From Bacillota bacterium (GTDB taxonomy: Bacteria > Bacillota > UBA4882 > UBA10575): a stretch of DNA of 64,000 nt. The notes under the pieces were generated by a model. The model saw only the letters and a list, made by a program, of their open reading frames with translations. It did not search any database and had not been told where the DNA came from. The stretch lies in assembly GCA_012727535.1 (NCBI GenBank), contig JAAYGU010000147.1, forward strand, positions 1 to 64,000, written 5' to 3'. Position 1 is the stretch's first letter; each line of letters starts with the position of its first letter. Shown piece by piece: positions 9,710-19,195 of this stretch. Made by a program: the position numbers and the translations under genes.

Positions 9710-10710
9710 TCGTTAATCACTTGTTCCCAGGCCGCCAGCCACCGCTCTAAATTGGCCGCCACGTCCTCTGGCGGAAGATTGAACAGCCGGTCGGCCTGAG
9801 CCGCGATCCGGAAACTGGCCGGTAGTTCCAGATCGGCCCGCACCGGATACATGAATTGGGTCTCCGGGATCAGCCGCTGAAAGTCGGGCGAGAGTATATA
9901 ATCAATTAACAGCCGGGCGCCCTCCGGGTGCGGTGCATGCTTAACAATCCCTGCTCCTTCAATTTGAGCGTAGGCACCGCCATCGAGAACTAACGCTTGA
10001 TAACGTTCTGTCTCTTCATAGAGCAAGTGATAGACCGGACTGGCTCCATAGGAAAGAACCAGTGGTACCTCGCCACTGGTAAAGATCCCATAGGCTTCAT
10101 CCCACCCAGGGGTAATGGTCAAAAGGTTTTTCTTAAGTTCCCGCCAGTAGTCAAGATATCCTTCTTCGCCAAAGAGGGCAATAGTCGTCAATAAAAAGGC
10201 CTGCCCCGGTGAGGAAGTCAAGGGATTCTCCACCACGATCTTCCCCCGATAATAAGGATCGAGCAAATCCTGGTGAGAAGTTGGTACCCGTTCTAAACGC
10301 TGACTATCGTAGTTAAAGACAATATAGCCGTAATCGAAGGGGGTAAGATAAAAATCCGGATCAAAGACCAATTCGGGTTTAATTGCTTCCGCTGCTTTCG
10401 GCTTATAGGGCTCCAGCACATCCAGGCTGACGGCTTTGGGTAGATAATTATTATCCAAACCAATCACCACATCAGCCTGGGGTTGCTCTTTCTCCTGCAC
10501 CAACTGGTTGAGGAGCGGACCGGTATCGGAGAAGGATCTGAATTCTACCTTTAACTGATGTTCCTGCTCAAAGTGGGAGACAATCTGCTCAACTAAGGCC
10601 GTGGGAAAACTGGAATAAGTGTAAACCGTCAACGGCTTCTCCGGTCTTCCCAAGCAGCCACTCAAAGTGAGCGCAATCCCGAGGATGACGAGGAATAACT
10701 TTTTTTTCAT
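9706..10710 (-). CDS. thiB: Thiamine-binding lipoprotein of an ABC importer
   Basis: This is the solute-binding protein that delivers thiamine to ThiPQ. The 334-residue chain starts with a lipoprotein signal MKKKLFLVILGIALTLSGC, with Cys 19 as the likely lipidated residue. Family landmarks follow: TVYTYSSFP near 30, VVIGLDNNYL near 82, TPFDYGYIVFNYDS near 123 and TSSPGQAFLLTT near 165. The gene follows a TPP riboswitch directly and overlaps thiP. ThiBPQ systems are best known from proteobacteria; many Firmicutes use ECF-type ThiT instead. Confidence 0.93.
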   Translation of the reverse strand: MKKKLFLVILGIALTLSGCLGRPEKPLTVYTYSSFPTALVEQIVSHFEQEHQLKVEFRSFSDTGPLLNQLVQEKEQPQADVVIGLDNNYLPKAVSLDVLEPYKPKAAEAIKPELVFDPDFYLTPFDYGYIVFNYDSQRLERVPTSHQDLLDPYYRGKIVVENPLTSSPGQAFLLTTIALFGEEGYLDYWRELKKNLLTITPGWDEAYGIFTSGEVPLVLSYGASPVYHLLYEETERYQALVLDGGAYAQIEGAGIVKHAPHPEGARLLIDYILSPDFQRLIPETQFMYPVRADLELPASFRIAAQADRLFNLPPEDVAANLERWLAAWEQVINE

Positions 10711-10755
10711 ACAAAAACGCCTCCTTATGACTGCCCGGACGGAAGCGAGATAAAG

Positions 10756-10858
10756 AAAAATCCCCGACCAGGGGATTAGAGGACTCTTTTCCCTACGCCG
10801 GCATTACCCGGATCAGGTTTAAGGGTATAATCTCAGCCCCGTCTGGAGCACCCCTTTT
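10756..10858 (-). promoter_or_regulatory. TPP riboswitch (thi-box) with intrinsic terminator
   Basis: The minus strand shows the thi-box landmarks in order: GGGGTGCTCC, GGGCTGAGAT, ACCC, AACCTGATCCGG, AATGCCGGCGTAGGGA. About 10 nt further an AATCCCC / GGGGATT hairpin (10759-10777) followed by a T-run forms the terminator. When thiamine pyrophosphate is bound, transcription of thiBPQ should stop here. Confidence 0.96.
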
Positions 10859-10882
10859 AATTTGCCCATATTATACCATATC

Positions 10883-12142
10883 TTATACCAAGGAACAAGC
10901 CGAGCAATGTTTGACCAAAGCAACCACTTGGGCGGCGATCCCCTCCTGGCGGCCGATAAAACCCAGCCTTTCCGTGGTGGTTGCTTTAATGTTAACCTCC
11001 GTTACTGATAAGCCGAGACGGGTAGCTAAATTCTCCCGGATCAAATGCCGGTAAGGGGCGAGCTTTGGGTATTGGGCGATCACCGTTACGTCAACATTGA
11101 CCGGACGGGCACCGCTTTGCGCTAATGCTGTCATCACATCCTCTAGTAAGCGGCCGCTGTCAATGTTGTGATAGGCCGGATCGTTATCGGGGAAATGCTC
11201 TCCAATGTCTCCCTGCCCGACAGCCCCTAAAAGGGCATCCATCAAGGCATGAATGAGGACATCAGCGTCGGAGTGCCCTTCCAGCCCCACCTCTGAAGGT
11301 ATTTCTACCCCGCCCAGTACCAAACGGCGGCCAGGGACCAAGCGGTGGACATCAAAGCCGTATCCCACCCGTAACCCGTCAGAAGCAGGGGAGGGTAACC
11401 CTCCCAAAAAAGCCTCGGCCACCCGCAAATCTGCCGGCGTGGTAATTTTTATATTCCGTTCGGAACCGGGGACTAACTGAACCGGATGACCCGTTTTCTC
11501 CACCAAAAAGGCATCGTCGGTCGCCCCGGTTAGCCTCTCCGTCCGCGCTTGGGTATAGGCCGCCCACAAAACTGGCCAGGTGAAAACCTGGGGTGTCTGC
11601 ACGGCCCGGAGCTTGCTCCGCTCCGGAGTAGAAAGAATAAAGCCCTCCGCTCCAACCTCTTTGATCGTATCTTTAACCGGAACCCCAGCCACCGCTGCTC
11701 CTGTTTGCCGGGCGGCCGCCACGACGCGCTCAAGCACATCCCGTTCCAATAAAGGCCGGGCGGCATCGTGGATCAGAAGCAACCGTCGCTCCTCTGGAAC
11801 CCGCCAACCCGTCCACTCCCGGACGGCTAATAAGGCTGAATAGATCGAGTCTTGTCTCTCCTTTCCTCCGGGGCAAAAATACACCTTCTTCTCCAGAAAC
11901 TCTCTCTTCAGTAACCGGGCATATGTCTCCTGCTCCGTCACAGAGACTGCAATAAAAAAAGCTTCAATCGCCGGGAGGTTGAGCGTTTTGAGCGTCCGCA
12001 GGAAAATCTCTTCTCCCGCCAAAGGGATAAGTAGTTTTGGTCTCTCCTCTCCTTGCGCCTTCATCCGGCGACCGGAACCGGCGGCCGGGATAATGGCGAT
12101 CATCTGCCAATCCTGTCTTCTTTCCATTTTCTTCACCGCCAT
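10883..12142 (-). CDS. ispDF: Bifunctional IspD-IspF enzyme of the MEP pathway
   Basis: The 419-residue chain carries two isoprenoid enzymes. The N-terminal half is 2-C-methyl-D-erythritol 4-phosphate cytidylyltransferase, with IIPAAGSGRRM near residue 17 and LLIHDAARPLL near 122. The C-terminal half, from about residue 258, is MECDP synthase IspF, with GYGFDVHRL, the zinc site GHSDADVLIHALMDALLGA and the metal-site GDIGEHFPD. Separate genes are the norm in Bacillus; fused IspDF is known mainly in some proteobacteria. Translation may start at the first ATG or at the internal ATG 14 (12103), which lies just before IIPAAGSG and follows a GA-rich stretch. It lies downstream of yacL but behind a terminator. 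Confidence 0.95.
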   Translation of the reverse strand: MAVKKMERRQDWQMIAIIPAAGSGRRMKAQGEERPKLLIPLAGEEIFLRTLKTLNLPAIEAFFIAVSVTEQETYARLLKREFLEKKVYFCPGGKERQDSIYSALLAVREWTGWRVPEERRLLLIHDAARPLLERDVLERVVAAARQTGAAVAGVPVKDTIKEVGAEGFILSTPERSKLRAVQTPQVFTWPVLWAAYTQARTERLTGATDDAFLVEKTGHPVQLVPGSERNIKITTPADLRVAEAFLGGLPSPASDGLRVGYGFDVHRLVPGRRLVLGGVEIPSEVGLEGHSDADVLIHALMDALLGAVGQGDIGEHFPDNDPAYHNIDSGRLLEDVMTALAQSGARPVNVDVTVIAQYPKLAPYRHLIRENLATRLGLSVTEVNIKATTTERLGFIGRQEGIAAQVVALVKHCSACSLV

Positions 12143-12216
12143 TTAGCTATTGATCGTCTTCGTTTACATGTTTCGACGATTTTTAAGCTCCCCTTTAGTC
12201 CACTTTTGACTTCAAT

Positions 12217-12242
12217 ATAAAAGGCGGGATTAACTCCCGCCT
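12217..12242 (-). terminator. Terminator after yacL
   Basis: AGGCGGGA (12222-12229) pairs with TCCCGCCT (12235-12242) around a 5-nt loop, followed on the minus strand by TTTTAT. It separates yacL from ispDF. Confidence 0.8.
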
Positions 12243-12278
12243 GACATTCAATATATGTACCCGGACGCTCATCTCTTC

Positions 12279-13361
12279 TTAGGATAAAGAAGAAGCTTTC
12301 GGGACGAGCGCCTCTTTTGGTTTGGCGAAGATCATGCGTCCCGCTGCGGTCTGCAACACGCTGGTCACAGTCACCACGATCTCTTCTCCAATATATTGTC
12401 GACCTCCGTCAACAACAATCATAGTCCCATCTTCCAAATAGGCAATTCCTTGTCCGAATTCCTTACCGTCTTTGATCACCTGAACGGTGACCTCCTCCCC
12501 GGGGAGGACAATCGGTTTAATCGCATTCGCGAGTTCGTTGATGTTTAAAACCGGAACACCATAAAGCTCTGCTACTTTATTCAAGTTGTAGTCATTGGTA
12601 ATGACTTTGGCATCTAATAATTTCGCCAAGCGGACGATCTTAATATCAACATCGGCTAGCTCATCAAAATCTTGATCATAGATGCGGATTGAAAGAGCAG
12701 GGTCTTTCTGCATTTTGTTAAGAATATCGAGTCCCCGGCGTCCCCGGTTGCGTTTCAGCGAATCAGAGGAATCGGCGATCCTTTGGAGCTCAGCAACGAC
12801 AAAACCTGGAACAACCAGGATTCCCTCTAAAAATTCCGTCTGGGAGATATCCATAATCCGGCCATCGATTATACTGCTCGTATCGAGTACTTTATAAGAC
12901 GACTTGCCGCCAGTACTTTTCCCTTTGGGCCAGCTTTTTTCCGGATTTTTGGGCAGCGTGCCTAAGTAATTCAGAATCTCTTCTTTTTTCCGGTGGCTAA
13001 CTTGCGTCGTGACCCCGCTGATCGTCAGGATAATCATCAGGGCAAACAGGTTTCCCAGGGGACCCGGTAGACTATTAACCGGCAGCGTAACAACAATTAG
13101 CCCGGAAAGAATTAGTCCAAACAGCATCCCCAGACCGACCACGATCAGCTCCGGAACAGTAATCTTTTGGAAACTATCCTCAATTTTCCTCCATAAAAAC
13201 TTTAAAAACCAATTCCCTACCAAATAACCGACCCCCGAACCCACTAAAGCACAGGCCGAAACGATCAGTAAATGGAGTTGTGGGAAAAAGGAAAACAGTA
13301 AATAATAACAGGTAAAACCAACTGATAATCCAAATAAAACGGTTAATATCTTCATCAACAT
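12279..13361 (-). CDS. yacL: PIN-TRAM domain membrane protein (YacL family)
   Basis: Four hydrophobic segments occupy about residues 1-125, followed by a PIN nuclease-like domain from about 155. Its acidic residues are VLDTSSIIDGRI near 157, VVAELQRIAD near 188 and ITNDYNLN near 255. A TRAM domain (VTVQVIKDGKEFGQGIAYL) closes the chain. The family is conserved next to disA/ispD in Firmicutes; its physiological role is unsettled. I chose the ATG at 13359-13361, which follows AAAGGAGG, over an in-frame GTG four codons upstream that overlaps this ribosome site. Confidence 0.9.
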   Translation of the reverse strand: MLMKILTVLFGLSVGFTCYYLLFSFFPQLHLLIVSACALVGSGVGYLVGNWFLKFLWRKIEDSFQKITVPELIVVGLGMLFGLILSGLIVVTLPVNSLPGPLGNLFALMIILTISGVTTQVSHRKKEEILNYLGTLPKNPEKSWPKGKSTGGKSSYKVLDTSSIIDGRIMDISQTEFLEGILVVPGFVVAELQRIADSSDSLKRNRGRRGLDILNKMQKDPALSIRIYDQDFDELADVDIKIVRLAKLLDAKVITNDYNLNKVAELYGVPVLNINELANAIKPIVLPGEEVTVQVIKDGKEFGQGIAYLEDGTMIVVDGGRQYIGEEIVVTVTSVLQTAAGRMIFAKPKEALVPKASSLS

Positions 13362-13477
13362 GTGCGAAGACACCTCCTTTCTCCATAAATTATCCAGAAT
13401 AATAAATAATATCCCTCGGATCGAAGATTAGTTGACTCCGATCTCTCCAGCGCCAGTTAAAGGATAAATTATTACTT

Positions 13478-13503
13478 GAAAAAAACGCCAGTAACCCTGG
13501 CGT
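13478..13503 (-). terminator. Terminator overlapping the carD stop codon
   Basis: ACGCCAG and CTGGCGT pair around GGTTA, followed on the minus strand by seven T residues. The hairpin begins at the last base of the carD stop codon. Confidence 0.85.
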
Positions 13504-13979
13504 TAATTGAGGCATCCCTCAATCATTATTTCGACCTGATCTTCATCCATATTCTGGGCGAGGGCTAATTCACTTAAGAGAATCTGTTTCGCATTTTCCA
13601 GCATTTTTCTTTCTCCAGTCGAAAGACCTTTCTCCTTATCCCTCATTGTCAGGCCACTTACGACCTCCGCCACATCGTAAATACTACCGGTTTTGATCTT
13701 TTCCAGGTTCGCCCGGTAGCGACGATTCCAGTTTGCCGACATATCCTGGTCTTTATTGCGTAAAACTTCAAGCACCTTGCCGACTTCTTCGCGGCTAATA
13801 ACCTCCCGCAACCCAACTAGATCCTTGTTGCAAACAGGAATCATCACTTTCATTTCCCCGCTGGTGAGCTTGATTATATAGTAATCTTCAGGAACTCCTG
13901 ACAGATTTTTCTGCTCAATCCCTTCAATCACCCCAGCCCCGTGCATCGGATATACGATCCTGTCTCCAACATTAAACAT
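13503..13979 (-). CDS. carD: CarD-family transcription regulator
   Basis: CarD/CdnL proteins bind the RNA polymerase beta subunit and stabilise open complexes, notably at rRNA promoters. The 158-residue chain begins MFNVGDRIVYPMHGAGVIEG, the Tudor-like polymerase-binding domain, followed by a helical DNA-binding part with NRRYRANLEKIKTG near residue 83. The ATG at 13977-13979 has GGAGG upstream; an open frame reaches 10 codons higher without a ribosome site. Neighbours disA and yacL are also on the minus strand, a common Firmicute arrangement. Confidence 0.93.
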   Translation of the reverse strand: MFNVGDRIVYPMHGAGVIEGIEQKNLSGVPEDYYIIKLTSGEMKVMIPVCNKDLVGLREVISREEVGKVLEVLRNKDQDMSANWNRRYRANLEKIKTGSIYDVAEVVSGLTMRDKEKGLSTGERKMLENAKQILLSELALAQNMDEDQVEIMIEGCLN

Positions 13980-14161
13980 TAGTTTACCTCCAAAGTATTG
14001 ATCTAACATTGATTATTATAACACGAGACCGGGGTTTATGTCAATTTGTATAAAGTATAAATTTTAGCAGATTGCAATACCAAAGTCAAGGTTTTTTTCC
14101 GATTAAGCTTAAGTCCTAAATGGCAAGTTTAATTACCCTACATTTTTAAAAATGATGACGA

Positions 14162-15226
14162 TTAAATGTGCCGATCCAATAAGACCTGTTCGCGGAGGCG
14201 GCGCAGGCCTTCTTTGATTGATTTGGCTCTAACCTCCCCAATGCCTTCAACCTCATCTAATTCTTCCAACGAGGCCCCCACGATATTCTGCAGGTCTTTA
14301 AAACGTCGTACTAAGTTTTCAATGACCGGTAAGGGAAGCTTTGGAATTTTTTTGAGAATACGAAAGCCCCGCGGCGTCACCGGCACATCCAGCGATTGAG
14401 TGGAATAGCCAAGTTCTTTCGCTACTGCTCCCAGGTCAAGCAATTCTTCATAAGTCCAGTCGGATAGGGTTGCACATACCTTATCCAATTGGTTGAAGTC
14501 TAACAGGTAGTCCTTCAACACAAGCAACCCTTCGGCTTCCAGATCAAACATCAACTCCTCCAGTTGCATGTTAACCAAACGGCCTTCCGTACCCAATTCG
14601 TAAACATAAAGTTCGATCTCCTTGGCGATCCGGGAGACCATGGCCGTTCGTTGAACAACTGTGCAGACATCGGTTAGGGTAACCAGATCCTCAAATTCCA
14701 ACGCGCTTAAGTTGACCAGTGCTTGGTCCAGGACGCTTTTGTATTTTTCCAGGGTCTGGAGTGCTTGGTTAGCTTTTGCTAAAATTGTGCCAACATCCCG
14801 CAAAACATGGCGTTCATTCCCCTTAAAGAGAGTGATTAGGTTGCGCCGTTGTGAGATGGCAATCACCAGTTCCCCCGTCTGCACCGCCACCCGTTCGGCC
14901 GTCCGGTGGCGGGAACCGGTTTCCCTGGTCGGTATGATGGAATCCGGCGTTAAATGGGTGTTGGCCAGTAATATTTTTTTAGCATCACTGCTTAAGATAA
15001 TCGCCCCGTCCATCTTGGCCAGTTCATAAAGGCTAGCCGGGTTTAGGTCCGCATTGATATGGTAACCACCATCCACGACCTTCATTACTTTTTCCGTGTC
15101 CCCAATCACAATCAATGCTCCTGTCCGGGCACGCAGGATATTTTCGAGTCCCTCGTAAAGTACGGTACCGGGCGCTACCATCTGTAAAACTTTGATGATT
15201 TCGGATTCATTCCCAGCCAAGCTCAC
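14162..15226 (-). CDS. disA: DNA-integrity scanning diadenylate cyclase
   Basis: DisA makes cyclic di-AMP from two ATP and stops when it meets branched DNA, linking genome integrity to sporulation. The DAC domain shows the catalytic motifs MDGAIILSSD near residue 72 and TGSRHRTAERVA near 102. A helical linker follows, then a C-terminal helix-hairpin-helix DNA-binding domain (EGIGEVRAKSIKEGL near 328). The length of 354 is typical. Its start overlaps the radA stop by four bases, so the pair is translationally coupled. Confidence 0.97.
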   Translation of the reverse strand: MSLAGNESEIIKVLQMVAPGTVLYEGLENILRARTGALIVIGDTEKVMKVVDGGYHINADLNPASLYELAKMDGAIILSSDAKKILLANTHLTPDSIIPTRETGSRHRTAERVAVQTGELVIAISQRRNLITLFKGNERHVLRDVGTILAKANQALQTLEKYKSVLDQALVNLSALEFEDLVTLTDVCTVVQRTAMVSRIAKEIELYVYELGTEGRLVNMQLEELMFDLEAEGLLVLKDYLLDFNQLDKVCATLSDWTYEELLDLGAVAKELGYSTQSLDVPVTPRGFRILKKIPKLPLPVIENLVRRFKDLQNIVGASLEELDEVEGIGEVRAKSIKEGLRRLREQVLLDRHI

Positions 15227-16593
15227 TCCCCCTCCTTTTTCTTAAGGGCGGCCAACAGTTCCTGGATATTACCAATTCCCTGAACCTTAATTGTTTTGTC
15301 CCCCCCGAGTTCACGGCTTAAACCTTGAGGGATCACGAGGTGTCGAAAACCGTGATTGCGCGCCTCTTCCAAACGCCTTTGCCCACCGCCGACTCTCCGT
15401 ACTTCGCCGGTAAGCCCGATTTCGCCAAAAGCTGCTAAATCTGGGGGCAACGGCCAATCGTAAAAGCTGGAAACGACCGCTAGGGCGACCGCCAAGTCGC
15501 AAGCCGGCTCATCGGTTCTGACCCCGCCAATCACCGAGACATAGACCTCGCGACTGGAAAGGGGCAATCCTCCCCGGCGTTCTAAAACAGCCAGCACCAT
15601 CGCCACCCTTTGCTGATCCAAGCCGGAAACAAGACGGCGCGGGTTGCCGGGATTGCCGATGGTTACTAAAGCTTGAATCTCAACCAACAAGGGTAAACTT
15701 CCTTCTATGATCGGAACTACCACTGTCCCGCTCTGACCAGGACGACGTTCAGAGAGGAGAAAAGCGGACGGATTCTGCACTGGCGTCAAGCCTTTTTCCC
15801 CCAGATTAAGCAGAACGATCTCCTGAGTTGAACCAAAACGGTTTTTAACGACCCGTAAGACCCGGTAAGCAAAGCGCCGGTCGCCCTCGAAAGAAAGGAC
15901 TACATCTACCATATGCTCAATCAGTTTCGGACCTGCCAGTAATCCGCTTTTGGTAATATGTCCCACCAAAAAGCAGATCATACCTTTTCTCTTAACGTAG
16001 CCCAGCAACGCTTGGACCACTTCACGCACCTGGGCCGGACTACCGGGAAAGCCGGGGCTCCCCGCACCCTTAACCGTTTGCACGGAGTCAATGATCAGTG
16101 CTACCGGATTGAGCCTTTCCGCTTCGACGATAATGTTTTCCACTTCCTCCTCCGCATAAAGGAAGAGTTGAGCGGCGCTTAACCCGAGTCGGCGGGCTCT
16201 CAATTTGACTTGGGTTAGTGATTCTTCGGCGCTCACATAGAGTACTTTTCCATACTGGACAGCCAATCGGTCAGCCACTTGCAGTAAAAATGTAGATTTA
16301 CCAGCCCCGGGTTCACCTCCTAAAAGAAGAAGGGAGCCGGGGACCAGACCCCCGCCGAATAAGCGATCCAGTTCGGGACAACCAATCTCTAAGCGCTGCT
16401 CTTCTACAGCCTCGTCACCTTCCAAGTTCAGCGGTACCGCCGTCCCGGCCGGTTCGACTCGTTCGGCTGCGGGGGATTGCTCTTTGGCGACCTGACGAAA
16501 GGTGTTCCACATTGAGCAAGAGGGACATCTTCCTAACCATTTAGGCGATTCGTAGGCACAATTGTCACAGACAAAAAAGGTTTTCTTGCTCAT
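15223..16593 (-). CDS. radA: DNA repair protein RadA
   Basis: RadA (Sms) is a RecA-like helicase that extends branch migration during recombination. The chain starts MSKKTFFVCDNCAYES with a four-Cys zinc finger (CDNC...CPSC). Walker A GGEPGAGKSTFLLQ follows near residue 78, then the RadA signature KNRFGS near 247 and a C-terminal Lon-like domain. An open frame extends 23 codons higher, but the ATG at 16591-16593 has the ribosome site AAGAGG and matches the zinc-finger start. It is separated from clpC by a terminator and overlaps disA. Confidence 0.96.
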   Translation of the reverse strand: MSKKTFFVCDNCAYESPKWLGRCPSCSMWNTFRQVAKEQSPAAERVEPAGTAVPLNLEGDEAVEEQRLEIGCPELDRLFGGGLVPGSLLLLGGEPGAGKSTFLLQVADRLAVQYGKVLYVSAEESLTQVKLRARRLGLSAAQLFLYAEEEVENIIVEAERLNPVALIIDSVQTVKGAGSPGFPGSPAQVREVVQALLGYVKRKGMICFLVGHITKSGLLAGPKLIEHMVDVVLSFEGDRRFAYRVLRVVKNRFGSTQEIVLLNLGEKGLTPVQNPSAFLLSERRPGQSGTVVVPIIEGSLPLLVEIQALVTIGNPGNPRRLVSGLDQQRVAMVLAVLERRGGLPLSSREVYVSVIGGVRTDEPACDLAVALAVVSSFYDWPLPPDLAAFGEIGLTGEVRRVGGGQRRLEEARNHGFRHLVIPQGLSRELGGDKTIKVQGIGNIQELLAALKKKEGE

Positions 16594-16660
16594 GATATAC
16601 CTCTTGTCAGAGATTTCGCCCGAAATTTCGGCGTTTATCTCAAATATTCTTAACTTTACC

Positions 16661-16691
16661 AAAAAATCCTTCCTCTCAGGAAGGATTTTTT
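16661..16691. terminator. Terminator between clpC and radA
   Basis: A perfect 13-nt inverted repeat AAAAAATCCTTCC / GGAAGGATTTTTT surrounds a 5-nt loop. It has a T-run in both directions, so it can act on either strand, chiefly for clpC. Confidence 0.85.
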
Positions 16692-16712
16692 GTCGCTTTA
16701 CGCTTAATTAAC

Positions 16713-18722
16713 CTAAGCCCGTGCGCCGGTTTTATCTTTTCCTTTGCTGAATTTGAGCTCATCATTTTCCAGATCGACGATTACTTGGTCCCCTTCTTGA
16801 AAATTGCCCCGGAGAATCTCTTCTGCCATCGGGTTTTCCACCAACCGCTGGATCGCCCGGCGCAGTGGTCGGGCGCCGAATAAGGGATCGTATCCTTCTT
16901 TGTAGATTTTTTCTTTGGCGGCCGAGGTAATCTCAAGCTGCAACCCTTGTTCCGCCAACTGACTGCGGAGATTCTTCAACATCAGTTCAATAATCTCTTG
17001 CAGGTCATTTTGGGATAAGGGGTGGAAGACGATGATCTCGTCGACTCGATTCAGGAATTCTGGGCGGAAGGTCCGCTTTAATTCATCCAACACCCGTTCC
17101 TTCATCTGTTCGTAGTTGACAACCTCATCCTCTTCTTCCTCCCTGACCTTAAAACCGATCGTGCCCGAACGTTCAATCAGGTTGGCTCCGACGTTCGAAG
17201 TCATAATAATTACAGTATTTTTAAAATCAACCGTCCGGCCCTGGGCGTCGGTTAACCGGCCGTCCTCCAAGATTTGCAGGAGGATGTTGAAGACTTCCGG
17301 ATGCGCCTTTTCCACCTCATCGAGCAGGATGACACTATAGGGCTTACGCCGGATTTTTTCGGTTAGTTGGCCCCCTTCCTCAAAACCGACGTAACCGGGA
17401 GGGGCGCCGACCAAGCGGGAGACTGTGTGCCGTTCCATGTACTCCGACATATCGACTCTAACCATCGCGTTCTCATCATCAAAGAGCGCTTCGGCTAAGG
17501 CGCGCGCCAGTTCCGTCTTCCCAACCCCGGTAGGGCCAAGGAAGATAAAGGAGCCCATCGGTCGTTTCGGATCTTTCAAGCCAGCCCGGGTCCGCCGCAC
17601 AGCTTGGGCAACAGCATCGATCGCCTCATTCTGCCCGATCACCCGCCGGTGCAGGATCTCTTCCAGATGTAAGAGGCGTTCACTCTCCCCTTCCTGCAGT
17701 TTGGTCACAGGAATCCCGGTCCAACTGGCTACCACTTCGGCCACATCTTCGGCGGTCACGGTTGGTTCCAAACGGCCTTGCTCTTTTCGCCAATTGTTTT
17801 TGTCAGCTTCTAATTGGGCGCGCAGCTTCTGTTCTTCATCACGAAGCCCGGCCGCTTTTTCAAACTCTTCGTTACCAATCGCTGCTTCTTTCTCTTTTTG
17901 TACCTGTAGGATCTTATCCTCAAGATCCTTAAGGTTGGGTGGCGTAATCGTAGTCTTCAGTCGTACTTTGGAGGATGCTTCGTCCATCAAATCAATCGCT
18001 TTATCCGGTAAATAGCGGTCGGAAATATAGCGGTCGGCAAGCTCAACCGAGGCTTGGATGGCCTCATCTGTAATTTTTACGCGGTGATGAGCCTCATAAC
18101 GATCCCTCAAGCCCAACAGAATCTGGACTGATTCTTCACGGGTTGGCTCGCCAACGATGATCGGTTGGAACCTCCGTTCTAAGGCCGCATCTTTTTCCAC
18201 ATGTTTTCGGTACTCATCAAGAGTGGTCGCGCCGACGCATTGCAGTTCACCCCGGGCTAAAGCCGGTTTCAGAATATTGGCGGCATCAATGGCGCCTTCT
18301 GCTGCTCCGGCTCCGATTAAAGTATGCAACTCATCAATAAAGAGAATTACATCGCCGGCCTGCCGGATCTCTTCCAGGACTTTCTTCATCCGTTCCTCAA
18401 ATTCACCCCGGTACTTAGAACCGGCCACCAACGAACCCATATCGAGAGTGATTACCCGTTTGTTTTTGAGAATTTCGGGGACGTCACCGGCGACAATCTG
18501 TTGGGCCAGCCCTTCAACAATCGCAGTTTTACCTACCCCCGGCTCTCCGATTAAGACTGGATTATTCTTAGTCCGGCGGGACAGTACCTGGATCACCCGT
18601 TCGATCTCCTTTTCCCGGCCGATCACCGGATCAAGCTTGCCAATCTTGGCGAATTCGTTCAATCCCGTCCAAACTGGTTTAAAGTTTGGGTTTTCACGGA
18701 ACCTCCTTTGGGTCCGCCCCAA
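16713..18722 (-). CDS. clpC: ClpC ATPase, main part downstream of a frameshift
   Basis: ClpC is the AAA+ unfoldase that feeds ClpP and degrades McsB-marked proteins. This frame carries the first AAA domain (Walker [14 protein letters not shown]), the coiled M-domain with a UVR-like [16 protein letters not shown] stretch, the second AAA domain ([13 protein letters not shown]) and the C-terminal D2-small domain. Real homology starts at [16 protein letters not shown]; the roughly 20 residues before it are an out-of-frame shadow. The N-domain is in the overlapping frame upstream. Restoring one base near 18660 joins the two into an 818-residue protein of normal ClpC length. Either the gene is freshly broken or the base call is wrong. 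Confidence 0.9.
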   Translation of the reverse strand: MGRTQRRFRENPNFKPVWTGLNEFAKIGKLDPVIGREKEIERVIQVLSRRTKNNPVLIGEPGVGKTAIVEGLAQQIVAGDVPEILKNKRVITLDMGSLVAGSKYRGEFEERMKKVLEEIRQAGDVILFIDELHTLIGAGAAEGAIDAANILKPALARGELQCVGATTLDEYRKHVEKDAALERRFQPIIVGEPTREESVQILLGLRDRYEAHHRVKITDEAIQASVELADRYISDRYLPDKAIDLMDEASSKVRLKTTITPPNLKDLEDKILQVQKEKEAAIGNEEFEKAAGLRDEEQKLRAQLEADKNNWRKEQGRLEPTVTAEDVAEVVASWTGIPVTKLQEGESERLLHLEEILHRRVIGQNEAIDAVAQAVRRTRAGLKDPKRPMGSFIFLGPTGVGKTELARALAEALFDDENAMVRVDMSEYMERHTVSRLVGAPPGYVGFEEGGQLTEKIRRKPYSVILLDEVEKAHPEVFNILLQILEDGRLTDAQGRTVDFKNTVIIMTSNVGANLIERSGTIGFKVREEEEDEVVNYEQMKERVLDELKRTFRPEFLNRVDEIIVFHPLSQNDLQEIIELMLKNLRSQLAEQGLQLEITSAAKEKIYKEGYDPLFGARPLRRAIQRLVENPMAEEILRGNFQEGDQVIVDLENDELKFSKGKDKTGARA

Positions 18723-19168
18723 CCGACATTGACATTTCCACCGAGGAGTTTAAAGACTTGTTTACGGGCGCTCTCCAGGTCAACCCCCAGGTTTTTCAGA
18801 ACCTGGGCGGCCACCCCTTCTCCTTCCCGGATCAGGCCCAACAGAAGATGTTCTGTTCCCACATAGTTATGGCCTAATTGCCGGGCTTCATCAAGCGCCA
18901 GTTCAATGACGCGTTTGGCCCGGGGAGTGAAGGGAACCTCACCCAACACGATCTGCTCCCCGACGCCGATAATCTTCTCGACTTCCATCCGGACTTTTCC
19001 GAGGTCAACGTCTAATGATTCCAAAGCTTTAGCGGCCACGCCCTGGCCTTCCTTAATTAAACCCAGTAACAGGTGCTCGGTTCCTACCACATTATGACGT
19101 AACCGTGTTGCTTCTTTCTGCGCATGAAGCACCACCCGTCGTGCTCGCTCCGTAAACATTTCAAACAT
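18659..19168 (-). CDS. clpC: ClpC N-domain, cut off by a frameshift
   Basis: This frame holds the double Clp-N repeat ([16 protein letters not shown] and [16 protein letters not shown]) that receives adaptors such as MecA and McsB. It ends TLNQFGRD followed by TGA. Family members read [11 protein letters not shown] at this point, and the next residues are found in the -1 frame. The minus strand reads CGGGATTGAACG; CGGGATTTGAACG would restore the frame, so one T appears to be missing. The start ATG at 19166-19168 follows GAGGTG and lies shortly after mcsB. Confidence 0.92.
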   Translation of the reverse strand: MFEMFTERARRVVLHAQKEATRLRHNVVGTEHLLLGLIKEGQGVAAKALESLDVDLGKVRMEVEKIIGVGEQIVLGEVPFTPRAKRVIELALDEARQLGHNYVGTEHLLLGLIREGEGVAAQVLKNLGVDLESARKQVFKLLGGNVNVGWGGPKGGSVKTQTLNQFGRD

Positions 19169-19195
19169 CGTTATCACCTCTGCTTCTATATAATA

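Noticed and set aside
18655-18670. Programmed -1 frameshift in clpC
   Set aside because: No slippery heptamer or downstream pseudoknot at CGGGATTGAAC, and ClpC is not known to be recoded.
17425-18732. Long plus-strand open frames (196 and 191 codons) opposite clpC
   Set aside because: They are antisense shadows of a conserved coding region, lack ribosome sites and have Ser/Arg-rich shadow composition.
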